Shown: positions 28,458-38,447 of the stretch, piece by piece
Layout of the letters: each line of letters opens with the position of its first letter
How positions within the stretch are numbered: position 1 is the stretch's first letter
Origin: Psychrobacter immobilis
Lineage (GTDB): Bacteria > Pseudomonadota > Gammaproteobacteria > Pseudomonadales > Moraxellaceae
Length of the DNA: 64,000 bases
Assembly (NCBI GenBank): GCA_904846145.1
Contig: CAJGZL010000001.1
Location: 1,364,001 to 1,428,000 of the forward strand
Direction of reading: 5' to 3'
Notes under the pieces: model-generated
Told to the model about the DNA's origin: nothing
Seen by the model: only the letters and a program-made list of their open reading frames with translations
The model's database searches: none
Translations under genes and position numbers: made by a program

Positions 28458-30869
28458 ATGAAAACTCAAGCTCACAGTTGGCGCACGCCAACGCTTACTT
28501 TGTTGACGATAGCAGTCTCGTTAGGGTTATCAAGTTGTTCCGATGATGACGATAAAGTGACTAGTACTGCTATTCCTGTGACTTATTCAGCAGATATACA
28601 GCGTACCGAATTTGGCATTCCCCATATCACCGCCAATGATTATAAAGGGTTAGGCTACGGTGTTGGTTACGCTTTTGCTGAAGATAATTTATGCTCACTA
28701 GCTCGTGAAGTTGTCGTGGCTAGAGGTGAAAGTATGCTTTATCTAGGCGACGAAGGTAACTTAGCGAGTGATGCCTTTTATACCTGGTACAACTCTCCTG
28801 AAAGAAAAGCTAAGTTTTTAGCGGCGCAAGACCCTGAAACGATTGATGCGGTCACAGGTTATGCGGCAGGTTATAGCCGATATCTGCGTGATAAAGGTGT
28901 AGCTAATATCGACCCTACTTGTGCCAATGCGGCATGGGTACGCGAAATCACCCTTGACGATTTATTGACAGTTTATGGTAAAGCCAATCTACGTGGTGGC
29001 TTATCACCATTTCTTGGCCCTATTGTGAAAGCTGCACCGCCCACTAATCCTACTGGCATTGAAGGTAGCTCTAGAATGCGTAGCGTTGCTCCATCCAATC
29101 CTTTAGTGGAATCGGCACCTGAATTTGATATGGATGCTGTTGACGCTATGAGTGGCGGCAGTAATGCCTATGCCTTTGGTAGTGCGGTCACAGGGACTAG
29201 TAGCGGTGTGATGTATGGCAATCCACATGAGCCATGGGAAGGCGTGCAAAGGTTTTATCAGTTTCACTTAACGATACCAGGTGAGATTGATGTGATGGGT
29301 TCTGCTCAACAAGGACAGCCCTTTATCAATATCGGCTTTAACAAAGACGTCGCTTGGAGCCATACCGTATCCACTGCCAATCGTTATACGCTTTATCAGC
29401 TTAATTTAGTAGATGGCAACCCTCTGAAATATAAATACGAGGTAAGTCCAGGTGTGGTTGAAGAACGTGATATTAGAGAGGACAAAGTCACTATTCAACT
29501 ACCGAATAATAAAGAAGAGGAACACATTATTTATGTCTCACAATATGGACCTATGTTAGCTGCTAATGAAATAAACCCTAATTTACCTTTACCTTCTTGG
29601 GGTGATAACAATCTAGCCTTTACTATTCGTGATGCTGCCTCCGAAAATCCTCGTGCACTTAACCAGTGGCGTAGTATGAATAAGGCCACTAGTGTCGAGG
29701 ATCTAAGAGATAGAATGCAAAGCATTCTTGGACTCGGGTTTATCAATACGATTGCTACCGACCGCAACGGTAAAGCGCTTTATGCTGATATTTCAACCGT
29801 ACCTAACGTCACTAAATCTAAGCTTGAGGAGTGTGGTTTCAATGCTGGAATTGCGCTTAGAACCCTGATTAGTTTTGCCAATATACCTGCACTTAATGGT
29901 AGTAATGCTGCCTGTGAATGGGGCGTTGATATAGACTCACCGCAGGCTGGGATCTTTGGACCTTCAAATCTACCGTTTTTGATTCGTGATGACTATGTCG
30001 CTAACTCAAATGATAGCTATTGGCTAAGCAATTTAGAGGAGCCTTTAACTGGATTTTCTCCAATGCTACGTCGTCGTTTAACGCCTTTTCTAGGCGCTAC
30101 TCCAGTGGATGGTGTGCCATTACTTATGCGCTCACGTATGGGACTGGTTCAAATACAAGATCGACTCAATAATAGAGACGGACTTGGCGGTAACAGCTTC
30201 AATTTAGATAATATGCAAGATGTCATATACGGTAATCGTAGCTATGTTGCTGAGCTGGTACTTGATGATGTGTTAGCTGATTGTCAGGCGAATCCTAACT
30301 TACCTTTGACAGGTGGTAACACTATCGATGCAACTACTGCTTGTAGTATTTTAAGCAATTGGGATCGTCGTAATAATCTTGATAGTAAAGGCGCGCATGT
30401 ATTTAGAGAGTTCTGGCGTAATGTTAGTTTTGCTGAAACTACTGATACCATATTTAGTGTCAAGTTTGATGTTAATGATCCTGTTAACACGCCGCGTGGC
30501 TTAATTATCAACGCCAATACCCGTACTGCTTTAGGTGATGCTATCAAGTTCTTCCAAGATAAGAATATTGCCCTTGATGCATCGTTAGCTGATTTGCAAT
30601 ATATCTTTGATGCTGGCAACAACAACGAACAGATTCCTATACATGGTGGGTTTGGTCGTGAAGGTGTCTTTAATGTTGCAGAACCAAGAGGTACACGAAC
30701 TAATGACGGTGCAAATTACGTCATCAATTTTGGTCCGACATATATGCAAACTGTCACTTTTGATAACAACGGCCCTGTAGCGGAAGCCTTATTGGGTTAC
30801 TCGCAAGCTTCTGATACGAGCCGACCTTTCCATCGTGACCAAAGTCGTCGTTATTCCGATAAGAACTGA
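28458..30869 (+). CDS. Penicillin acylase family lipoprotein with late nonsense codon
   Basis: This is an Ntn hydrolase of the penicillin/AHL acylase family. The start at ATG 28458 gives a lipoprotein signal ending LSSC. The family alpha-chain opening TEFGIPHI and GYAFAEDNLC are present. The autocleavage site is GGSNAYAFG with nucleophile Ser235 (codon 29160-29162), followed by the family motifs MYGNPHEPWEG and DVAWSHTVS. The frame ends at TGA 30867 but stays open for 28 more codons (30870-30953, starting IRLPFST) to a TAA. That is where family members typically have a Trp followed by a PF motif, so TGG probably mutated to TGA. Substrate unknown; beta-lactam or acyl-homoserine lactone are possibilities. 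Confidence 0.82.
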   Translation: MKTQAHSWRTPTLTLLTIAVSLGLSSCSDDDDKVTSTAIPVTYSADIQRTEFGIPHITANDYKGLGYGVGYAFAEDNLCSLAREVVVARGESMLYLGDEGNLASDAFYTWYNSPERKAKFLAAQDPETIDAVTGYAAGYSRYLRDKGVANIDPTCANAAWVREITLDDLLTVYGKANLRGGLSPFLGPIVKAAPPTNPTGIEGSSRMRSVAPSNPLVESAPEFDMDAVDAMSGGSNAYAFGSAVTGTSSGVMYGNPHEPWEGVQRFYQFHLTIPGEIDVMGSAQQGQPFINIGFNKDVAWSHTVSTANRYTLYQLNLVDGNPLKYKYEVSPGVVEERDIREDKVTIQLPNNKEEEHIIYVSQYGPMLAANEINPNLPLPSWGDNNLAFTIRDAASENPRALNQWRSMNKATSVEDLRDRMQSILGLGFINTIATDRNGKALYADISTVPNVTKSKLEECGFNAGIALRTLISFANIPALNGSNAACEWGVDIDSPQAGIFGPSNLPFLIRDDYVANSNDSYWLSNLEEPLTGFSPMLRRRLTPFLGATPVDGVPLLMRSRMGLVQIQDRLNNRDGLGGNSFNLDNMQDVIYGNRSYVAELVLDDVLADCQANPNLPLTGGNTIDATTACSILSNWDRRNNLDSKGAHVFREFWRNVSFAETTDTIFSVKFDVNDPVNTPRGLIINANTRTALGDAIKFFQDKNIALDASLADLQYIFDAGNNNEQIPIHGGFGREGVFNVAEPRGTRTNDGANYVINFGPTYMQTVTFDNNGPVAEALLGYSQASDTSRPFHRDQSRRYSDKN

Positions 30870-30984
30870 ATTCGTCTGCCCTTTAGTACCAATGAAGTAG
30901 CGGATAAAGCAATTGGTAATAAGATTCAATTAAGAGAAAACCTACCTACTAGTTAAAAGTTAAAATATTAGACAGCTATAAACG

Positions 30985-31017
30985 CGATTCTAAGTTCATC
31001 TTAGGATCGCTTTTTTA
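30985..31017 (+). terminator. Terminator after the acylase gene
   Basis: GCGATTCTAAG pairs with CTTAGGATCGC (one G-U) followed by six T. It lies just downstream of the second, probably original, stop at 30954-30956. Confidence 0.85.
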
Positions 31018-31062
31018 TAAGGAAAGGGCTTACCAATCACCCCACTAAATATAAGGATTTGT

Positions 31063-31068
31063 TATAAT
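31063..31068 (+). promoter_or_regulatory. -10 element for hemN
   Basis: TTTGTTATAATAAG contains a perfect TATAAT with TG extension, about 87 bp before the hemN ATG. No convincing -35 is seen. An FNR site was not recognised. Confidence 0.45.
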
Positions 31069-31154
31069 AAGCAACCCCTATTGTGCGTTGAGTATTATCT
31101 AATAAATCACTATAAAAGATTAGACGCCTATAGAACCAATATAAGGAAAGTTAC

Positions 31155-32744
31155 ATGTCCTCACCATCGGATTCAAAAGCCAATTCAATCTCCAGTACTG
31201 CCCCGCAGCAGCCCTACAACCCTGCTAATGAACAGCCGACTACTGCGCGTCTCGTGGTCGAAGTAAACAACCCTTATGCCAGCCTACGTGGGACTAGCGG
31301 TAACAAACAACTCCCTGCGTTTGATGAATCGCTAGTGAATAAGTACAACCGCTCAGGGCCACGCTACACTTCTTATCCGACCGCGCTTGAGTTCTCCCCG
31401 ATATCTGAGGGCTTAGAGGCGCAGATATTACAAAACCGTGAAGCGCGCGCGCCATTATCGCTATACTTTCATATTCCGTTTTGTCGTCATCTCTGCTATT
31501 ACTGTGCTTGTAATAAAATTATCACCAAAAAGAACAGCGATTCAGGCGACTATTTACAATACCTTATTAGCGAGATTAAATATAAGCGTAGCTTACTATC
31601 GACACCAGAAGATGGTACTGGTATTCGCAAGAACCCACTGGTTAAGCAGCTGCATTTAGGCGGTGGTACGCCGACGTTTTTGCGTGATGAAGAAATAGTA
31701 CAGCTGTGGGAGTTTTTGCAGACCCAGTTTGATTTTTTGCCAGAAGATCAAGGCGATTATTCTATTGAGATAGACCCGCGTGAGCTGAGCGGTAATACGC
31801 TAAAAGTGCTACGTAATCTTGGCTTTAACCGTATCAGCCTTGGCGTACAAGACTTAGATGAGACCGTACAAATCGCAGTCAATCGTGTGCATTCAGCAGA
31901 GTTAATTGAAAACGTCCTAGCCGAGGCGCGTGATTTGGGCTTTCACTCTATTAATCTTGATCTCATTTATGGTTTGCCCCATCAAACACCTGCTACCTTT
32001 AATAAAACGGTAGAGCGTATTATTAAGATGTCGCCTGATCGTCTATCGGTCTTTAACTACGCGCATCTACCTGAACGCTTTAGGTCCCAGCGTCAAATAA
32101 AAGATGAAGATTTACCAAATCCAAGCGATAAAATCCTGATGCTCGGCAATACTATCAATACTTTAACGGATGCAGGCTATCAATTTATTGGTATTGATCA
32201 CTTTGCCAAGCCTGATGATGAGCTGGCAGTAGCGCAGCGCGAAGGCAAGCTGCATCGCAACTTTCAGGGTTATACAATCATGGGCGACTGTGATCTACTA
32301 GGCTTTGGCGTATCGTCGATCAGTCAGATTACCAACGCCAACAGCAGCTATATTTTGCAAAATCATACTGACTTAGCCGTTTATCAAAAAGCCATTCATG
32401 AGATCGGTAACGCCGAGATTACCAATCCTGCTGTTATGCCAGCCGTCAAAGTTATCAAAACTTCTGTCAAAGATCGTCTGCGTGAGTATGTGATTATGAA
32501 TCTGCTCTGTCACGACTATATTGATTTTCGTGACGTGAACCAAAAGTTCGGTATCGATGCGATCACCTACTTTATCAATGAGATCCAGCAGTTGGGCGAG
32601 ATGCAACAAGACAAATTGATAGACATGGATGCCGCGGGTATTCGTATTATGCCAAAGGGTCGTCTATTAGGTCGTAATGTGGCGATGGTATTTGACGAGT
32701 ATCTTGCTACAAAGCACAGCAATCGATTTTCTAAAGTGATTTAA
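31155..32744 (+). CDS. hemN: Oxygen-independent coproporphyrinogen III oxidase
   Basis: HemN is a radical SAM enzyme converting coproporphyrinogen III to protoporphyrinogen IX without oxygen. The cluster motif CRHLCYYC (CxxxCxxC) follows YFHIPF. GGGTPTFL and the C-terminal HemN domain (RLREYVIMNLLCHDYIDF) are present. Length is 529 aa against 457 in E. coli, because the first ~60 residues are a Ser/Pro/Asn-rich extension. AAGGAAAG precedes the ATG. A bidirectional terminator follows. Confidence 0.94.
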   Translation: MSSPSDSKANSISSTAPQQPYNPANEQPTTARLVVEVNNPYASLRGTSGNKQLPAFDESLVNKYNRSGPRYTSYPTALEFSPISEGLEAQILQNREARAPLSLYFHIPFCRHLCYYCACNKIITKKNSDSGDYLQYLISEIKYKRSLLSTPEDGTGIRKNPLVKQLHLGGGTPTFLRDEEIVQLWEFLQTQFDFLPEDQGDYSIEIDPRELSGNTLKVLRNLGFNRISLGVQDLDETVQIAVNRVHSAELIENVLAEARDLGFHSINLDLIYGLPHQTPATFNKTVERIIKMSPDRLSVFNYAHLPERFRSQRQIKDEDLPNPSDKILMLGNTINTLTDAGYQFIGIDHFAKPDDELAVAQREGKLHRNFQGYTIMGDCDLLGFGVSSISQITNANSSYILQNHTDLAVYQKAIHEIGNAEITNPAVMPAVKVIKTSVKDRLREYVIMNLLCHDYIDFRDVNQKFGIDAITYFINEIQQLGEMQQDKLIDMDAAGIRIMPKGRLLGRNVAMVFDEYLATKHSNRFSKVI

Positions 32745-32773
32745 GCGCTCATATTTTGTTCGAAATTAAGTCA

Positions 32774-32808
32774 AAAAAATAGCCAGCTTATGAATGCTGG
32801 CTATTTTA
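32774..32808. terminator. Bidirectional terminator between hemN and the SPFH gene
   Basis: AAAATAGCCAGC and GCTGGCTATTTT form a perfect 12-bp stem with A-rich and T-rich flanks, between two convergent genes. Confidence 0.85.
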
Positions 32809-32839
32809 TTCTGAAAACAAACTAGCAAAATTATGATCA

Positions 32840-33721
32840 TTACACTTTTAGCTTATCACCGACCATTCCTTTTACGGTACTTAAGATATCAGCGGGCAAT
32901 ACTACCATTTTTGAATTATCAGACTCGGCCAATTGGCGAATCGACTTGATATACTGCTCACCAAGTAGGTAGACGATTGGCATCTCCTCATCTCCCATCG
33001 CCGCAGTAATCAGACGAATAGACTCCTCAGAACCACGAGCTAAGACCACTTGCGCTTCTGCATCACGGCGTGACGCTTCTAGACGACCATCAGCCTCTAA
33101 GATAGCGGCTTGCTTTTGACCATCAGCACGAGTAACCGTTGCACGACGTAGACGCTCTGCCGCTGCTTGCTCTTCCATCGAGGCCTGCATAGTCTGTGAA
33201 GGGTTAATATCTTGAATCTCAACAGTCTTTAGAGTAATACCCCAATCAGCGATATCTTCTGAGATAGCGTTTTTGAGTAGGGCTTTGATCTCATCACGAC
33301 TCGATAAGGCATTATCTAGATCCATCTCACCGATGATAGAACGTAGCGAGGTCTGTACTAAATTACGAATACCGTACTCATAATCTTCGATACCATAGAC
33401 GGCTTTGTCTGGACGGACGATATTGATATAAGCGACCGCATTAGCAATAATCACCACGTTATCACGAGTAATGACTTCTTGTGAGGGAATATCCAGCACA
33501 ATGTCTTTGGTCGTGACTTTATAGGCCACTCTATCGATAAAAGGAATAATAAGCGTCAGACCAGGCTCCAATGTTTGCTGATACTTACCTAACCGCTGAA
33601 CTACCCATTTATAGCCTTGCGGTACAATACGCACCGCCTTCAAAACAGTAAATATAATCAAGGCAATCAATACCAAGGTTACGATACTACCGCCATTTAA
33701 ACTACTTAAAATGCTATTCAT
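32840..33721 (-). CDS. qmcA: SPFH domain protein, QmcA/stomatin-like
   Basis: The 293-aa protein has one N-terminal membrane helix (residues 10-32). An SPFH/band 7 domain starts at VPQGYKWVVQRLGKY, followed by a coiled-coil region rich in Ala, Glu and Arg (EEQAAAERLRRATVTRADG). Such proteins form membrane microdomain scaffolds and guard FtsH-type proteolysis. AAGGAG precedes the ATG. The upstream gene encodes an NfeD protein, the usual partner of this class. Confidence 0.9.
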   Translation of the reverse strand: MNSILSSLNGGSIVTLVLIALIIFTVLKAVRIVPQGYKWVVQRLGKYQQTLEPGLTLIIPFIDRVAYKVTTKDIVLDIPSQEVITRDNVVIIANAVAYINIVRPDKAVYGIEDYEYGIRNLVQTSLRSIIGEMDLDNALSSRDEIKALLKNAISEDIADWGITLKTVEIQDINPSQTMQASMEEQAAAERLRRATVTRADGQKQAAILEADGRLEASRRDAEAQVVLARGSEESIRLITAAMGDEEMPIVYLLGEQYIKSIRQLAESDNSKMVVLPADILSTVKGMVGDKLKV

Positions 33722-33871
33722 AACGCTCTCCTTGAGCCATTGCCTTATTCAATCGGCAATGTCGTCTGTTTTTACGCTTTTCAACTTATATAAATTATGC
33801 TACTAGAATACTTAATAGTTGAGATATTTATTTTTAAGAGCTTTAATTAAATAAATCACTTATCAAAGGTA

Positions 33872-34495
33872 TTATTTGTCCATAAACTTATTTTTAAGAC
33901 GCACTTGGTCTAAATTAGGCTTATTCAGGTTAAGACTACTCGCCTTAACTTTTTGGGCTATAGGTTGAGCTTCAACCGCAGGATTGATTTTAGAGATGAT
34001 GTCAGGCTGCACGACATTAGACATAGCGATACGTTTGGTTGGTGCTACAATAAGATCATTACCTACGATATCGGTCACTACCACTCTATCACCTACTTCG
34101 ACCTTGTCATCTCCGGTACGGCAAGGCCATTCATCAGCACCGGCAATGGGGACATTAAAGCGTACGACACCAAGCGAATTGGTTTGCGGCTTAAGCACAA
34201 TCATGCCAGTCTCACCGATAATGACACTACCGCCAAGTCCTGCCTTAGTACGATTCACCGATAAAGGCTTGATGTATTTGACCCAAGCGAACATGAATAG
34301 CACCGATAGACTCAACCAAATTAACACCTCAAACAAGGCAGGAATTGGTAATAACCAAGCTAAAGCAGCAACAATAATAGCGGCTGCGCCAAACCAGAGG
34401 CTGGCAAAAGTAGGAATAAATATTTCGGCGATCATCAAGGTAAAGCCCAATACCAGCCAATGCCAGGGTTCAATCATAAACACAGCTTCTATCAT
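33872..34495 (-). CDS. NfeD family membrane protein
   Basis: The start is ATG 34495 with AGGAGGG nine bases upstream; a start at 34528 would sit ahead of that site. The 207-aa product has two to three membrane helices in the first 75 residues. A C-terminal OB-fold (GETGMIVLKPQ..WPCRTGD.. VGDRVVVTDIVGNDLIV) is typical of YbbJ/NfeD1b proteins. An extra polar tail of about 45 residues follows. Co-transcription with the SPFH gene is likely. Confidence 0.87.
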   Translation of the reverse strand: MIEAVFMIEPWHWLVLGFTLMIAEIFIPTFASLWFGAAAIIVAALAWLLPIPALFEVLIWLSLSVLFMFAWVKYIKPLSVNRTKAGLGGSVIIGETGMIVLKPQTNSLGVVRFNVPIAGADEWPCRTGDDKVEVGDRVVVTDIVGNDLIVAPTKRIAMSNVVQPDIISKINPAVEAQPIAQKVKASSLNLNKPNLDQVRLKNKFMDK

Positions 34496-34635
34496 GGTTA
34501 TACCCTCCTTTTTATTCTTACTTATCAATGTAGCATACTTATAAAAGCAATATTGTCTTATATATCAATATTATAGCATTAGTTATGATTACAACGATAG
34601 CACCAAACATTTTATTATGATTATAACTATAGACA

Positions 34636-34666
34636 TAAAAAACGACCACCGAAGTGGTCGTTTTTT
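34636..34666. terminator. Terminator downstream of the barrel protein gene
   Basis: AACGACCAC-CGAA-GTGGTCGTT is a perfect 9-bp stem with a tetraloop, A-run and T-run on opposite sides. It serves the minus-strand gene ending at 34707. Confidence 0.88.
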
Positions 34667-34706
34667 ACTTTACATTTATCTAATCTAAAGAGTAAATACT
34701 TTTAAA

Positions 34707-35261
34707 TTAGAACTTTAGATGTGCGCCAATTGTCATTAGATCAGCATCACTACCAGCGATATCATATTCAGCTTCGATACCGAAGTCAGGGTTAACGGCA
34801 TAGCCAACACCTAGACCACCAGCAACGGTTGTATCACTATCTGAGTAGCTGTTTCTTCTAACGTCTACACCACCAACTCTATCAGTAGAATAACCTTCGA
34901 TTTCAGTTCTAGCAACACCTAGCTTTGCTTTACCATATAAAGCTGTGTTTGGTACAAAATAACGATAAGTACCATAGACGCCATAAGTCTTAGCATCGAT
35001 ATCACCATTATAGTAATCGGCATCACTAGAACCTACGTATTCGGCTTCTACGCCAAAGTTAGGATCGAAGTTGTAACCACCATAAACACCATAAGCGGTT
35101 GGGTCATCAGCACCAGCGACATCTAGATCAAACTGACCTACTTTGACGCCGACATAAGGTGTACCTGTATAGCCATTACCATAGGCGACAGCAGCTTGTG
35201 CGCCTACGCTTACTAAAGAAGTAGCTGCTAGAGCAAGTAGAGTTTTTTGTAAAGTTTTCAT
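34707..35261 (-). CDS. Outer membrane beta-barrel protein, porin/Opa-like family
   Basis: The start is ATG 35261 with AAGGAG eight bases upstream; the longer frame from 35450 runs through the leader. The 184-aa product has a signal peptide (MKTLQKTLLALAATSLVSVGAQA). A mature part of alternating hydrophobic strands rich in Gly and Tyr follows (YGVYGGYNF, GVEAEY, YGVYGTYRY), ending in Phe (HLKF), the signal for outer-membrane insertion. It looks like an eight-stranded barrel. Transport function is not known. Confidence 0.82.
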   Translation of the reverse strand: MKTLQKTLLALAATSLVSVGAQAAVAYGNGYTGTPYVGVKVGQFDLDVAGADDPTAYGVYGGYNFDPNFGVEAEYVGSSDADYYNGDIDAKTYGVYGTYRYFVPNTALYGKAKLGVARTEIEGYSTDRVGGVDVRRNSYSDSDTTVAGGLGVGYAVNPDFGIEAEYDIAGSDADLMTIGAHLKF

Positions 35262-35369
35262 CTTAATCTCCTTAACGTACAATGTGTACAAACAAGTTAT
35301 ATATTTATTTGCTATGTCTCTTTTTACTATGTCTTTTATAGACTTATCGCCTTGTTTGCTAACGATGTA

Positions 35370-35396
35370 GTTATAATAGCAAATAACATATTTCAA
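35370..35396 (-). promoter_or_regulatory. Promoter of the barrel protein gene, with palindromic leader
   Basis: On the minus strand TTGAAA (35391-35396) is 15 bp from TATAAC (35370-35375), preceded by TTTGCTAT. The leader is about 100 nt long and contains the perfect palindrome GTACA-ATG-TGTAC at 35277-35289, next to the ribosome site. Confidence 0.4.
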
Positions 35397-35563
35397 TCTG
35401 TCAGTGTTTAGCAGTCTGATAGTTAAGTTTTGCAAGCCTTTATGGCTCAATGAGTTACAAAGGCAAAGATATGAAATCTTTTGTTACATTCATATCTTTT
35501 TGCTAAAAATTATGTACAAGAAATCTAACTTTCAGGTCACAAAAGACTTATTACTTGGCATCA

Positions 35564-35594
35564 AAAAATAAAAAACGCACCCCTAAGGATGCGC
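35564..35594 (-). terminator. Terminator after dnaK
   Basis: On the minus strand GCGCATCC-TTAG-GGGTGCG is followed by a long T run, 40 bp after the dnaK stop. Confidence 0.8.
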
Positions 35595-35634
35595 TATTTT
35601 ATTAAAAGATTGTACTTTGGCTGAATCTAGCTCA

Positions 35635-37578
35635 TTATTTCTTATCGTCTTCAACTTCAGTGAACTCAGCATCGACAACGTCATCATCAGCTTGGCTATT
35701 ATCAGCGCCAGCATCAGCACCTTGTTGGAACTGGTTCGGATCCATACCTTCAGCGCCTGCACCACTATCCGCGTAGATCTTCTGGCTAACAGGTAAGAAA
35801 GCATTGTCTAGTGCTTCAAGCTTGGCTTTGATGTCATCATGATCATCTTCTTTAGCTGCCATTTCAAGCTCTGAGATAGCCGCTTCTACTGATGATTTTT
35901 CTTCATCGGTTACTTTGTCTTCAGCATCTTTCAATGCTTTTTGTACCGCATGGATACGACCATCAGCTTCGTTACGTACTTGCGCAAGGTTAGCGAATTT
36001 CTCATCTTCAGCTGCGTTAGCTTCGGCATCACGTACCATTTGTTCGACTTCTTCGTCCGACAAACCAGAATCCGCTTTGATCTGGATGCTTTGCGCTTTA
36101 CCAGTACCTTTATCAGTCGCTGAAATATTCATGATACCATCAGCATTGATGTCAAAGGTAACTTCGATCTGTGGTAGACCACGTGGTGCTGGTGGAATAT
36201 CAGTCAAGTCAAAACGGCCAAGTTGTTTATTCTGATTAGCGATTTTGCGCTCACCTTGATAGACCTGAATCGTAACCGCTGGCTGGTTGTCTTCTGCCGT
36301 TGAAAATACTTGTGACTTCTTAGTTGGAATCATAGTGTTTTTTTCAATGACTGGCGTCATCACGCCGCCCATAGTTTCGATACCTAGGGTCAATGGCGTT
36401 ACATCAAGAAGAAGTACGTCAGTTTTGTCACCTGACAATACCGCACCTTGAATCGCCGCACCTGCTGCTACTGCTTCATCAGGGTTGACATCTTTACGTG
36501 GCTCTTGACCAAAGAAGTCTTGCACCTTTTGCTGTACTAGTGGCATACGTGTCTGACCACCAACTAAGATAACGTCATCAATTTCGCCAACTTTTAGGCC
36601 AGCATCATCAAGAGCAATCTTACAAGGACCCATAGTACGTTGTACTAGCTCTTCAGTTAAGCTCTCAAGCTTTGAGCGACTGATAGTCACCACTAAATGC
36701 TTAGGGCCACTGCTATCAGCAGTAATGTATGGCAAGTTCACTTCTGTGCTTTGCGCGCTTGATAGCTCAATTTTAGCTTTTTCAGCAGCTTCTTTGAGGC
36801 GCTGCATCGCTAAAGGGTCACCTTTTAAGTTAAAGTCTTGCTCTTTTTTGAACTCACCAACTAAGTACTCAATCAAAGCTGAGTCAAAGTCTTCACCACC
36901 TAAGAACGTATCACCATTAGTCGCAAGTACTTCAAACTGTTGCTCGCCATCGACATCAGCAATCTCAATGATTGACACGTCAAAAGTACCACCACCTAAG
37001 TCATAAACTGCGATAGTGCGATCGCCTTGCTTTTTGTCCATACCATAAGCTAATGCTGCAGCTGTTGGCTCATTGATAATACGCTTTACATCGAGACCTG
37101 CGATTTTACCCGCATCTTTAGTCGCTTGACGTTGTGAGTCATTAAAATAAGCAGGTACAGTCACGACCGCTTCAGTGACGGTTTCACCAAGATAGTCTTC
37201 GGCTGTCTTTTTCATTTTTTTCAAGATTTCAGCAGAAACTTGTGGTGGCGCTAATTTTTTATCGTTGATCTCAACCCAAGCATCACCATTATCAGCTTTA
37301 ACGATTTTGTACGGTACCATGCCGATATCTTTTTGTACGACTTTATCATCAAAACGACGACCGATTAAACGCTTGATAGCAAAAAGCGTTTTGTTTGGGT
37401 TCGTTACCGCTTGACGCTTAGCCGACTGACCGACAAGGATTTCATCATCTTTATAAGCGACGATTGAAGGGGTTGTACGAGTACCTTCAGCGTTTTCGAT
37501 AATTTTAACTTTATCGCCTTCCATTACCGCGACACATGAGTTAGTTGTACCTAAATCAATACCTATAACCTTACCCAT
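35635..37578 (-). CDS. dnaK: Chaperone DnaK (Hsp70)
   Basis: The 647-aa Hsp70 has [17 protein letters not shown] at the N terminus, the phosphate loop [25 protein letters not shown], the substrate-binding domain ([14 protein letters not shown]) and a Gly/Asp-rich tail ending in VEDDKK. It works with GrpE, encoded just upstream on the same strand, and DnaJ, which is not in the window. A sigma-32 promoter precedes it. Confidence 0.98.
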   Translation of the reverse strand: MGKVIGIDLGTTNSCVAVMEGDKVKIIENAEGTRTTPSIVAYKDDEILVGQSAKRQAVTNPNKTLFAIKRLIGRRFDDKVVQKDIGMVPYKIVKADNGDAWVEINDKKLAPPQVSAEILKKMKKTAEDYLGETVTEAVVTVPAYFNDSQRQATKDAGKIAGLDVKRIINEPTAAALAYGMDKKQGDRTIAVYDLGGGTFDVSIIEIADVDGEQQFEVLATNGDTFLGGEDFDSALIEYLVGEFKKEQDFNLKGDPLAMQRLKEAAEKAKIELSSAQSTEVNLPYITADSSGPKHLVVTISRSKLESLTEELVQRTMGPCKIALDDAGLKVGEIDDVILVGGQTRMPLVQQKVQDFFGQEPRKDVNPDEAVAAGAAIQGAVLSGDKTDVLLLDVTPLTLGIETMGGVMTPVIEKNTMIPTKKSQVFSTAEDNQPAVTIQVYQGERKIANQNKQLGRFDLTDIPPAPRGLPQIEVTFDINADGIMNISATDKGTGKAQSIQIKADSGLSDEEVEQMVRDAEANAAEDEKFANLAQVRNEADGRIHAVQKALKDAEDKVTDEEKSSVEAAISELEMAAKEDDHDDIKAKLEALDNAFLPVSQKIYADSGAGAEGMDPNQFQQGADAGADNSQADDDVVDAEFTEVEDDKK

Positions 37579-37708
37579 AATTAATTACTCCAATTTGATT
37601 AGATTTATGTTTGTATAGCTAAATTTTTGTTAGCTCAAAGCTCTTATCATTTGAATAAATCAAGCTGTGAGCTAAAATTATCAGACCATGAACGGTCACT
37701 TGTTGCTT

Positions 37709-37738
37709 TATATCGGTTTACCCTTGATATTTTTCAAG
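37709..37738 (-). promoter_or_regulatory. Sigma-32 heat-shock promoter of dnaK
   Basis: Read on the minus strand, CTTGAA (37733-37738) is followed after 15 bp by ACCGATATA (37709-37717), matching seven of nine bases of CCCCATNTA. It lies about 130 bp before the dnaK ATG. Confidence 0.65.
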
Positions 37739-37829
37739 GCGACTCACCCGCAAACCGATATATTTGTGTGAATATTTGTGAATATCCTCAATCTTAATAA
37801 GGAATACTCTATTTATAGCGGTGATGACA

Positions 37830-38447
37830 TTATTGACCAACACGTACCATAGCAGGACGCAATAGGCGACCATTCAAGCTATAGCCTTTTTGCAACACGG
37901 TACCAACGGTATCAGCGTCGGCATCGGTGTCAATACCAACAGCTTCATGCAAGTCAGCGTTAAACTTCTCGCCTTGTGGATCAACGACTTCTACGCCGTT
38001 TTTATTAAGTACATCTAACAGCGATTTATGAGTCAGCTTGACGCCTTCCATAATAGCATCATCAGCATCCGTATCGTCTTGCACACTGATAATAGCGCGC
38101 TCTAAATTATCGAGCACTTCAAGCAATTCTTTGGCAAACTTCTGTAGCGCAAATTTTTTACTTTTATCCGCTTCTTGCTCCATACGCTTTTGTGCATTAT
38201 AAGCTTCAGCATTGGCGCGAGCCGTACTCTCTTTAGACTGCTTGACCTCGCCTTCTAGTTCGCTAATGCGAGCTTTAAAGGCGTCGATATCGATCTCATT
38301 GTCAATAGTCGTGTTTTCGCCGTCGTTAGCTTCAGGATTGAACTCTTCAATCGTCTCTTCTAAAACACTACCTGCGCGGTCTATATTGCTTTGTGCCGCT
38401 TTTGGGTCTTGCGTATCAAACTCATGATTTGGGGTTTGCTCGTTCAT
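37830..38447 (-). CDS. grpE: Nucleotide exchange factor GrpE
   Basis: GrpE releases ADP from DnaK. The 205-aa protein has an acidic N terminus, a long coiled coil (residues 55-110, ISELEGEVKQSKEST) and the C-terminal beta-wing with NPKF-like GEKFNADLHEAV and GYSLNGRLLRPAMVRV. AAGGAA precedes the ATG. Gene order on the minus strand is grpE then dnaK, 250 bp apart, each with its own promoter. Confidence 0.96.
   Translation of the reverse strand: MNEQTPNHEFDTQDPKAAQSNIDRAGSVLEETIEEFNPEANDGENTTIDNEIDIDAFKARISELEGEVKQSKESTARANAEAYNAQKRMEQEADKSKKFALQKFAKELLEVLDNLERAIISVQDDTDADDAIMEGVKLTHKSLLDVLNKNGVEVVDPQGEKFNADLHEAVGIDTDADADTVGTVLQKGYSLNGRLLRPAMVRVGQ

Noticed and set aside
35262..35450. Earlier start of the outer membrane protein gene
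   Set aside because: A strong ribosome site and a signal peptide begin at 35261; the upstream part contains the probable promoter.
35915..37006. Several plus-strand frames inside dnaK
   Set aside because: They are the usual antisense open frames of a conserved gene with biased codon use.
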